A stretch of 11,266 bases of DNA from positions 1 through 11,266 of the forward strand of contig DEJE01000025.1 of NCBI GenBank assembly GCA_002353205.1, given 5' to 3'. This DNA is from Prevotella sp. UBA2756. GTDB taxonomy: Bacteria; Bacteroidota; Bacteroidia; Bacteroidales; Bacteroidaceae. Position 1 is the stretch's first letter. Each line of letters starts with the position of its first letter. Shown one piece after another: positions 6,083-11,266 of this stretch. The translations under genes and the position numbers were made by a program. The notes beneath the pieces are model-generated. The model made no database searches, was not told the DNA's origin, and worked only from the letters and a program-made list of their open reading frames with translations.

Positions 6083-6833
6083 TTAATCTCTATACAAATC
6101 AAGCGAGCAAGCATGCACATATTTTACCATATACGCATCTTCTTCAGTAGTCAGGTTCTCTGTTGCTTTCTTGAAAGCAGCTATATTCTCGTCAGTCTCT
6201 GCCGACTTGCCATTCTTCAAGATTCCTTCGAAGCTTCTGCGCCATACTACGATGGCGTTTCTCACGTTTGCACTAACCTTAGGAAGCGGTGAAGTTGACA
6301 ACGCAACGATGTTGAACTTATATTTTGGATAGCTAAACTGCAAATCCTTGTCGCCCCATGAGGCGTTAGCGGCCTGTCCCTTGGAAGTAACGGCTATTGC
6401 TCCATCTACATAGACTGTGCTATAATTTGATAAGCCTTTGACAATCTGATAAAGGCTGTCGCTTTCAAGGCTGTCTTTATGAACGATATGACTGCATTCA
6501 AGCGTTATCTCGAAATATTCTTTCGGTTTAATCTCAACACGGAATTCAACTACTTTTGAATCTCGCACATCGCGTGCGGAGATGTCGTTAATACGCCCCT
6601 TAAGGTTGTTAAACACACCTACGCTGTCTTGTAGTGTTGCAAGACCATCTTCACGCTCCTGCCAGAGTTCGTCACGCTGGATGGAGTTGCCTGCATCGTA
6701 ATTCTTTCCATTGTACTGCTGCAGATACTCAACAAGCGGATTTTTGCTTTTCCTCGTTTTGAGATGCATGCGGATTTCTTGGACCGCAAGATGCAAACAG
6801 TACTACTGCCATTGTGTAGATGAAATACTTCAT
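6083..6833 (-). pseudogene. Hypothetical lipoprotein gene with a frameshift near its start
   Basis: The minus strand from ATG 6833 encodes a convincing lipoprotein signal, MKYFIYTMAVVLFASCG (FASC lipobox, Cys16), then PRNPHASQNEEKQ, but stops at TGA 6731-6729. From there the +1-offset frame is open without interruption to the stop at 6083. It gives NPLVEYLQQYNGKNYDAGNS and a body of about 215 residues with alternating beta-like stretches (VVEFRVEIKPKEYFEITLE; STVYVDGAIAV) and a helical C-terminus (NIAAFKKATENLTTEEDAYM). Removing one A from an A-run at 6741-6745 or 6748-6751 joins the two frames into one protein of about 249 residues. The family is unrecognised. It may be a true mutation, a phase-variable switch, or a sequencing error. 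A TTG at 6796 could start the long frame without a leader, but that is much less likely. Confidence 0.75.
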
Positions 6834-6862
6834 ATTGCTTATGTTTAAGTTTGCTCAAAAGA

Positions 6863-6946
6863 AATGCGCAGAACATCTCTACGCGCCTACAGGTTCACCA
6901 CAAACCCAAACAAGTGATAGAAACGTCTGCGCATTAGGGCGCGACG
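6863..6946 (-). other. Hairpin-forming 5' leader of the minus-strand operon
   Basis: From the -7 box at 7042-7035 to ATG 6833 there are about 200 nt without a gene. Within this leader, CGTC(T)GCGC and GCGCGACG (6924-6932/6939-6946) form an 8-bp stem with one bulge around a 6-nt loop. A 10-bp inverted repeat, AATGCGCAGA (6863-6872) with TCTGCGCATT (6926-6935), offers a competing long-range fold sharing the same bases. A further pair, GGCTCT/AGAGCC, lies at 6965-6970/7005-7010. Mutually exclusive folds suggest regulation, but no known riboswitch is recognised. Confidence 0.4.
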
Positions 6947-7034
6947 CTCTTTACTTGTTTGTTTGGCTCTCTTTGCTTCGAGGTGGTGATTCGTAGGCGA
7001 CACAAGAGCCTGCTTTCCTTTCGGATTGCGTGGG

Positions 7035-7042
7035 CAAAATTA
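7035..7042 (-). promoter_or_regulatory. Minus-strand -7 box (TAATTTTG)
   Basis: On the minus strand this reads TAATTTTG, matching TAnnTTTG, preceded by an A/T-rich stretch. It is the only good box upstream of the lipoprotein gene at 6833, and gives a long leader of about 200 nt. No clear -33 element is seen. Confidence 0.5.
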
Positions 7043-7081
7043 CACAATTTTCTTCAATATCCACTACTTAAACTGCTAAAA

Positions 7082-7096
7082 TCACATAAAATGTGA
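7082..7096. promoter_or_regulatory. Perfect palindrome TCACAT-AAA-ATGTGA
   Basis: The 6-bp arms are perfect around a 3-bp spacer. It lies between the divergent promoters of the minus-strand operon and the second AKR unit. The right half, AAAATGTGA, also occurs within CTGCAAAATGTGAAA at the start of both reductase modules (2333-2341 and 7207-7215). It is a plausible dimer-binding site for a regulator acting in either direction. Confidence 0.4.
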
Positions 7097-7201
7097 CGGA
7101 TTTATGCAAAATTCTTATGACAAATGCTCAGAATGGCGGAAAATTGACTAAAATCAGAATCTTATAGGAAAAAGAGCCCACAGTTTCCACTACTCCCTTT
7201 C

Positions 7202-7267
7202 CTGCAAAATGTGAAAGTTATGAGGCAATCTGTGTAATAATAGGTTGCCATTTTCGTCGTACCTTTG
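7202..7267 (+). promoter_or_regulatory. Promoter-operator module B, upstream of the AKR-AKR unit
   Basis: It carries CTGCAAAATGTGAAA (7202-7216). The inverted repeat GGCAA(T) at 7224-7229 and (G)TTGCC at 7244-7249 is separated by 14 bp, and the -7 box TACCTTTG lies at 7260-7267, 10 bp further. It aligns without gaps to 2328-2393, with 49 of 66 positions identical by my hand count, including the first 15 bases, GAGGCAAT, GTGTAA and TTGCC. The start site would be near 7274, about 20 nt before ATG 7294. Confidence 0.75.
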
Positions 7268-7293
7268 CAGCAGAATACTTAAAAGCAAAGAAT

Positions 7294-8145
7294 ATGGAAT
7301 ACGTAACATTAAACAACGGAGTGAAGATGCCGATGATAGGGTTCGGCGTTTTTCAGGTGAACGACCAGAAGCAATGCCAGCAGGCTGTGGAGGATGCCAT
7401 TGAGGTGGGCTATCGCAGCATCGACACGGCAGCATCGTACATGAACGAGGAAGCCGTGGGAGCAGCTGTACGCAACTGTGGCGTGAAGCGCGAGGAATTG
7501 TTTGTAACTACCAAACTGTGGGTGCAAGATCATGAGTACGACGATACGCTCAGGGCCTTCGACACATCAATGGCAAAACTGGGACTCGACTATCTCGACC
7601 TGTGGCTGATTCACAAACCCTACGGCAACTACTATGCCGCTTGGCGGGCCATGGAACGACTCTACAAAGAGGGACGCATCCGTGCTATCGGCGTGACGAG
7701 TTTCTCCAACGACCGACTGATAGACCTGGTGCTCCATAATGAGGTTCGCCCAGCCGTCAACCAGATTGAGACGCATCCGTTCTTCGTGCAGGAGGCCGCC
7801 AACCGGTTCTTGAAGAAGGAGAACATCCAGCACGAGGCTTGGGCTCCGTTTGCCGAGGGACACAACGACATCTTCCGCAATCCCGTCATCTCGGAGATTG
7901 CCCGGAAATACGGCAAAAGCGTCGGGCAGGTCATCCTGCGCTGGCATCTGCAGCGCGGCGTGGTGGTCATCCCAAAGACCGTCCATAAAGAGCGCATGCT
8001 GGAGAACATCAGCGTCTTTGACTTCGCTTTGACTGACGAGGAAATAGCCCGCATCTCAGCCCTCGACCTCGGGCATAGCGCTGCCTACGACGACCAGGAC
8101 CCGGAGAACACCCGCTGGATAGGAACAACTAAAATTCACGAATAA
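7294..8145 (+). CDS. Cytosolic aldo/keto reductase, AKR5-like
   Basis: This 283-residue protein is a normal-length AKR without a signal peptide; the barrel starts at once (VTLNNGVKMPMIGFGVFQV). The catalytic tetrad is complete: Asp44, Tyr49, Lys74 and His107 (LWLIHKPYGNY). Family motifs follow: GRIRAIGVTSFS, NQIETHPF and VGQVILRWHLQRGVVVIPK. The cofactor segment IPKTVHKERMLEN (226-238) keeps the Lys and Arg that bind the NADP 2'-phosphate, so NADPH use is expected. It resembles the 2,5-diketo-gluconate reductase/glyoxal reductase group, which has wide aldehyde and ketone specificity. It is the first gene after module B and lies 3 bp before the next AKR. It is the only one of the three AKRs here that looks cytosolic. 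Confidence 0.93.
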   Translation: MEYVTLNNGVKMPMIGFGVFQVNDQKQCQQAVEDAIEVGYRSIDTAASYMNEEAVGAAVRNCGVKREELFVTTKLWVQDHEYDDTLRAFDTSMAKLGLDYLDLWLIHKPYGNYYAAWRAMERLYKEGRIRAIGVTSFSNDRLIDLVLHNEVRPAVNQIETHPFFVQEAANRFLKKENIQHEAWAPFAEGHNDIFRNPVISEIARKYGKSVGQVILRWHLQRGVVVIPKTVHKERMLENISVFDFALTDEEIARISALDLGHSAAYDDQDPENTRWIGTTKIHE

Positions 8146-8148
8146 GCT

Positions 8149-9144
8149 ATGAGAAAGTTTTTATTAGGTTTAATGACAATCATGAGTGTTGCAGTTATGG
8201 CACAGAAGAATCAGACGTATCTGACGCTGAACAATGCTCGTGCAAACGAGAGCCATGAGAGCGTGCTCTCAAATGGCCGAGTGCAGCCGAGTATCGTGTT
8301 AAACAACGGCGTGAAGATGCCGCAGTTTGGACTCGGGGTGTATAGCATTCCCGATGGTGACGAAACTTATAACTCGGTGATGACCGCCCTGAAGTGCGGC
8401 TACCGCCACATCGACACGGCACATGCCTACCAGAATGAGCGTAGCGTGGGGCGTGCCGTAAAGGACAGCGGCATCGACCGCTCGGAGATTTGGATCACGA
8501 GCAAGCTCTGGCCCAACGAGTACGGCGAGGGCAAGACGCTGAAAGCCATCGACCGCATGTGTGGCCGACTGGGTGTTGACTACATCGACCTCGTGTATTT
8601 CCATCAGCCCGTGGGCGACTTCTTGGGCGGCTGGAAGGAAATGGAAAAGGCGCTCGAGAGCGGCAAGGTGCGCGCCATCGGCATCTCCAATTTTGACGTG
8701 AACGACAGCATCTGGAACTCCATCGTGGAGAACTGCCGCATCGTGCCGCAGATTGTGCAGATAGAGTGTCACCCCTACGCCCAGCGTGAATACTGGCAGA
8801 AGATGGCCGCCAAGCACAACATCCAGATAGAGTGCTGGTTCCCGCTCGGCGGACGCGACTCGAAGGGCGAACTGCTGCGCGACCCCGTCATCTGCGACAT
8901 AGCCAAGGCCCACGGCAAGAGCCCCGCTCAGGTCATCATCCGCTGGCACATGCAGAAGGGCTTCTCCGTCATTCCCGGCGCCTCGAATCCTGACTATATA
9001 AAGGAAAACATCGAGACCTTCGACTTTGCCCTCTCCAACCACGAGATGGAGCGCATGCACCAGCTGAACAAGGAGAAGCGTTACTTCAACATGTCTTACG
9101 AAGATCAGGTGAAGTGGTTCTCGCAGTTCAATCCTACGGACTGA
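8149..9144 (+). CDS. Periplasmic aldo/keto reductase with signal peptide
   Basis: This 331-residue protein begins with a clear type I signal peptide (MRKFLLGLMTIMSVAVMA, cleavage likely before Gln19). A linker of about 30 residues precedes the AKR barrel, which starts near residue 48 (SIVLNNGVKMPQFGLGVYSI). The tetrad Asp89, Tyr94, Lys119 and His152 is intact. Further motifs are GKVRAIGISNF, VQIECHPYAQ, ECWFPLGGR and AQVIIRWHMQKG. As in the AKR at 3284, the cofactor segment reads IPGASNPDYIKEN (275-287): Gly and Tyr replace the usual Lys and Arg. The start is supported by the signal sequence and by 3-bp spacing from the upstream AKR, so the two are co-transcribed. An NAD(P)H enzyme outside the cytosol needs an unusual electron source, unless it is exported folded with cofactor or uses another donor. 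Confidence 0.92.
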   Translation: MRKFLLGLMTIMSVAVMAQKNQTYLTLNNARANESHESVLSNGRVQPSIVLNNGVKMPQFGLGVYSIPDGDETYNSVMTALKCGYRHIDTAHAYQNERSVGRAVKDSGIDRSEIWITSKLWPNEYGEGKTLKAIDRMCGRLGVDYIDLVYFHQPVGDFLGGWKEMEKALESGKVRAIGISNFDVNDSIWNSIVENCRIVPQIVQIECHPYAQREYWQKMAAKHNIQIECWFPLGGRDSKGELLRDPVICDIAKAHGKSPAQVIIRWHMQKGFSVIPGASNPDYIKENIETFDFALSNHEMERMHQLNKEKRYFNMSYEDQVKWFSQFNPTD

Positions 9145-9157
9145 CCTAAAACGATAG

Positions 9158-9190
9158 GGTAGGGACGCCAGATGCAGTTGCGCCCCTACC
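9158..9190. terminator. Stem-loop terminator between convergent units
   Basis: GGTAGGGACGC (9158-9168) pairs with GCGCCCCTACC (9180-9190): 11 positions with one A-C mismatch and an 11-nt loop. It lies 14 bp after the AKR stop and 30 bp before the end of the minus-strand SDR gene, so it could end both transcripts. The T-tract after it on the plus strand is short (TCAATTT). Confidence 0.6.
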
Positions 9191-9219
9191 TCAATTTCCG
9201 TATGTTATATAGTCTGCCA

Positions 9220-9942
9220 TCATGGAAGTGTATGGTTCCTAAATGTCCAACCGTTATCGCCATGATAAATCATCTGGCGGGTCATGCCGCCATCGATGCA
9301 GATGTTCTCGCCCGTGATGAAACCAGCCTTGTCGGAACAGAGGTAGAGCACCATATTGGCAATATCCATCGGATTGCCCACACGGCCTGCTGGCTGCTGA
9401 GTGGCATCGGGACCCTGATACACGGTATAGGCGGTGTCTATCCAACCAGGGGAGATAGAGTTGACACGTACTTTGCCAGCCAGACTGACGGCCAGGGCAT
9501 GGGTCAGCGCATGGATGCCTCCCTTGGCAGCCGTGTAACTTTCCGTCTGCGGCTGACTCATGCGGTCGCGAGAAGACGAGATATTCACGATGGCAGCTCC
9601 CTCGGCGAAGTGCGGCATGAAGAGCTTTGAAAGGTAGAACGGAGCGGTAACGCCTACGCTCATGGCATACTGAAACTCCTCGTAGCTGCACTCATTGATG
9701 CCCTTCATCAGCGGCAAGGCATTGTTGACGAGAAAATCCACATGACCGTATTTCCCAGTCACTTCTTTGGCAAATCGCTCCAGCGTTTCCTTGTCGGCAA
9801 TATCGCCTACGAAGTGGTCGCCCTGCTGCTTGTCTATCACGCAAACATTGGCTCCAGCCTTCCGGAACTCTTCTGCGATGCAGCGCCCGATGCCTTGTGC
9901 GCCGCCCGTTACGACTACTACTTTATCCTTGAAATCCATCAT
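9220..9942 (-). CDS. Short-chain dehydrogenase/reductase (classical SDR)
   Basis: This 240-residue protein is a classical SDR of normal length. The Rossmann glycine motif TGGAQGIG is at 12-19. Asp37 ends the second strand (VIDKQ), which favours NAD(H) over NADP(H). NNA is at 73-75 with Leu in place of the usual Gly after it. The active site is Ser123, Tyr136 and Lys140 (ISSSRDRMSQPQTESYTAAK), and SPGWIDT and the C-terminal GENICIDGGM are standard. It oxidises or reduces an alcohol/ketone pair in the cytosol; the substrate cannot be named. Its start is 4 bp after the stop of the hydrolase gene, so they form an operon. MM at the start allows ATG 9942 or 9939. Confidence 0.92.
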   Translation of the reverse strand: MMDFKDKVVVVTGGAQGIGRCIAEEFRKAGANVCVIDKQQGDHFVGDIADKETLERFAKEVTGKYGHVDFLVNNALPLMKGINECSYEEFQYAMSVGVTAPFYLSKLFMPHFAEGAAIVNISSSRDRMSQPQTESYTAAKGGIHALTHALAVSLAGKVRVNSISPGWIDTAYTVYQGPDATQQPAGRVGNPMDIANMVLYLCSDKAGFITGENICIDGGMTRQMIYHGDNGWTFRNHTLP

Positions 9943-9946
9943 TGTT

Positions 9947-10558
9947 TCAGTTTGCTAAATCTGAATATTTAAAATCCATCAACATCTTCTCTGCCAACGG
10001 CACATACCACGTGAGCACTTCCTCTGCCGTGGGCGTATGACCGCCGGGAAAATGGAAACTCCTTTCGTAGTGCTCCAAAAAGAGCGGCTCGAAATGCGCC
10101 AGTGTGTCTTGCTTGCCAAACAAGCCCCAGATGCGATCTTTGTAGAGCGGATCGCAAGACTCAAATTGCGTGGCTTCCACTTCAGCAAATTCTTCTATCA
10201 AAGCTTCGTCGATGATGAAGTCTTGCTTACCGTCTTTCCTTGGCGACTTGTATTGATGCTTTCCGATACGCTCACGCAGGAACTCCGTCATCTTGAAATG
10301 GGGATTGCCGAGCAAGGCTGGAATGCCCGTTTCAGAAGCCAACATCTGCGCATAGAATGCCCCGCAACTGTTGCCTACCAAGAGGTCGGGTTTCTCTTTT
10401 TCAATCAACTCTCGGATAAAACTGATGGCTTCCTTCGGGTGCATGGGCAAATCGGGAGTGATCACCTCCGCACGACCCTTGAAAGCATCGCGCAATGCCA
10501 CGGCCGGCACACATTGGCCGCTGGCAAAGAAACCGTGGAGGAACAATATCTTGTACAT
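9947..10558 (-). CDS. YqiA/YcfP-like alpha/beta hydrolase
   Basis: This 203-residue protein starts with the strand and oxyanion region KILFLHGFFASG (3-14). The nucleophile elbow GNSCG follows with Ser64 (62-66). Asp151 (FGKQDTLAHF) and His174 (FPGGHTPT) complete a Ser-Asp-His triad in the usual order. Size and motifs place it with the small YqiA/YcfP esterases, which have loosely defined acyl-ester substrates. It has no signal peptide. It is upstream of the SDR gene in the same operon (4 bp apart). The 72-bp gap to the EamA transporter stop holds short repeats but no visible -7 box, so it may be read from the transporter's promoter. Confidence 0.87.
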   Translation of the reverse strand: MYKILFLHGFFASGQCVPAVALRDAFKGRAEVITPDLPMHPKEAISFIRELIEKEKPDLLVGNSCGAFYAQMLASETGIPALLGNPHFKMTEFLRERIGKHQYKSPRKDGKQDFIIDEALIEEFAEVEATQFESCDPLYKDRIWGLFGKQDTLAHFEPLFLEHYERSFHFPGGHTPTAEEVLTWYVPLAEKMLMDFKYSDLAN

Positions 10559-10594
10559 ATTAATTCAAGTTTCTCAAGCTCCGCTTGTGTTTTG

Positions 10595-10618
10595 GGAGTT
10601 TAGGAGTTTGGGAGTTTA
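10595..10618. repeat. Three tandem copies of GGAGTTT[A/G]
   Basis: Three exact 8-bp units (GGAGTTTA, GGAGTTTG, GGAGTTTA) lie in the 72-bp gap between the transporter and hydrolase genes. Similar 'GGAGTTTAGGAGTTT' tracts are familiar to me from Prevotella intergenic DNA, an unverified recollection. No function is apparent. Confidence 0.6.
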
Positions 10619-10630
10619 GACACATGTTAA

Positions 10631-11266
10631 TTACGATTTCCACCGCCAAGTCTTTCTGACGATCGAGGTGATGGCATGACCGATAGTACGCAGATGGAAA
10701 TTCTTGCCCAGCACAATCAGCAGGACGGCTGAAAGGATGAGTACGATTCCGACGGCAAGACGCAGGGTGAACGATTCGCCAAACACCATCACGCCTATGG
10801 CTACCGCCGTCAATGGCTCCAAGGCTCCCATGATGGCTGTAGGCGTGGCTCCCACCTCATGAACGGCAACGGTCATCAGCACCAGCGAGAGCACCGTCGG
10901 CACCAGTCCCAGCCAACAGGCAAAGAACCATGCACGGAGCGACGGGGGCAACATCAGATGCAGGTCGGGCGAGGTAAACGAATAGGCCAGCAAGCACAGC
11001 ATACATATCAGCAGCACATAAAACGTGAGCTTCAACGACGACATGCGGATGCTCGACTGGTTGACCACCACGATATAGATGGCGTAAGTCAGCGACGAAA
11101 CCATGACAAGGAGGATACCTAAGGTACTGAGTGAGACACCGGTATCACCCCTGTATAGCAAACCGATGCCCACCAAAGCGAGGATGATGGCTATAACTGT
11201 TGAAGCCGTTACTTTCTCCCGGAAGCATGTTGCCATAATGACAGCCACCATCACAGGATAGACAAA
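10631..11266 (-). CDS. EamA/DMT-family transporter, N-terminal part outside window
   Basis: The frame is open to the right edge (FVYPVMVAVIM before any start), so the N-terminal half lies beyond 11266; 211 codons are visible of about 300. The visible part shows repeated hydrophobic segments: ASTVIAIILALVGIGLLY, LGILLVMVSSLTYAIYIVVV, LTFYVLLICMLCLLAYSF, AWFFACWLGLVPTVLSLVLM, TAIMGALEPLTAVAIGVMVF and LAVGIVLILSAVLLIVLG. The second EamA repeat signature is clear (GATPTAIMGALEPLTAVAIG...FGESF), as is the end of the first (PVMVAVIMATCFREKVT). The family exports or imports metabolites such as amino acids or nucleotide sugars across the inner membrane; the substrate cannot be told. The C-terminus is short and basic (RKTWRWKS). 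Confidence 0.9.
   Translation of the reverse strand, partial: FVYPVMVAVIMATCFREKVTASTVIAIILALVGIGLLYRGDTGVSLSTLGILLVMVSSLTYAIYIVVVNQSSIRMSSLKLTFYVLLICMLCLLAYSFTSPDLHLMLPPSLRAWFFACWLGLVPTVLSLVLMTVAVHEVGATPTAIMGALEPLTAVAIGVMVFGESFTLRLAVGIVLILSAVLLIVLGKNFHLRTIGHAITSIVRKTWRWKS

Noticed and set aside
6619..6876. Minus-strand 85-codon frame overlapping the lipoprotein start
   Set aside because: It is in a third frame, with no signal or domain; the ATG 6833 frame has a proper lipobox.
6940..7012. Possible tRNA-like folding around GGTGGTGATTCG
   Set aside because: No acceptor stem, anticodon arm or proper T-loop could be drawn.
8299..9060. 253-codon open frame antisense to the second exported AKR
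   Set aside because: Same kind of shadow as the one over 3293-4117; the plus strand has a complete AKR with catalytic tetrad.
10037..10603. 188-codon plus-strand frame antisense to the hydrolase
   Set aside because: The minus strand carries an intact Ser-Asp-His hydrolase; the plus frame has no motif.
1..11266. CRISPR arrays, complete insertion sequences, integrase sites
   Set aside because: No regularly spaced repeats, transposase or integrase genes, or terminal inverted repeats with target duplications were seen; only amidase debris hints at past mobile DNA.

Overview
The window looks like a Bacteroidales chromosome, most likely Prevotellaceae. The signs are -7 boxes of the form TAnnTTTG (2386-2393, 4324-4331, 7260-7267 on +; 7042-7035 on -), lipoprotein leaders, a Prevotella-style C-terminal tail (GQR...GLYIKNGKTYIK) on one exported protein, and a 'DGTVVEIP..EIDSITF' segment on another. 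The taxon is inferred from these features; no database was consulted.

Layout. 1-2308 (+) is a patchwork of small accessory genes: the 3' part of a Vat/CatB-type hexapeptide acetyltransferase, a P-loop kinase-like NTPase, a YdeI-family gene cut short, an antisense remnant of an N-acetylmuramoyl-L-alanine amidase, a HigA-like antitoxin with no visible toxin, and a TfoX N-terminal-domain protein. 2328-4258 (+) is a two-gene unit: a lipoprotein flavodoxin, translationally coupled to an aldo/keto reductase (AKR) with a signal peptide. 4324-5138 (+) is an MntA/HepT (MNT-HEPN) toxin-antitoxin pair whose HepT carries an unusual C-terminal extension. 5232-6833 (-) is an AT-richer operon of three unrecognised envelope proteins; the first, a lipoprotein, is frameshifted. 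7202-9144 (+) is a second reductase unit: one cytosolic AKR followed by one AKR with a signal peptide. 9220-11266 (-) holds an SDR oxidoreductase, a YqiA-like alpha/beta hydrolase and a partial EamA transporter.

The most interesting structure is regulatory. The two reductase units lie about 5 kb apart but start with the same promoter-operator module (2328-2393 and 7202-7267). The modules align without gaps, with 49 of 66 positions identical by hand count, and share a GGCAA-N-TTGCC inverted repeat at fixed distance from the -7 box. This suggests one regulator controls a split set of flavodoxin plus three AKRs. Three of these four proteins carry export signals, and the two exported AKRs have lost the usual Lys/Arg of the NADP 2'-phosphate site while the cytosolic one keeps them. 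A co-regulated, partly extracytoplasmic redox module is the best candidate here for an undescribed system; its substrate and electron source cannot be told from sequence.
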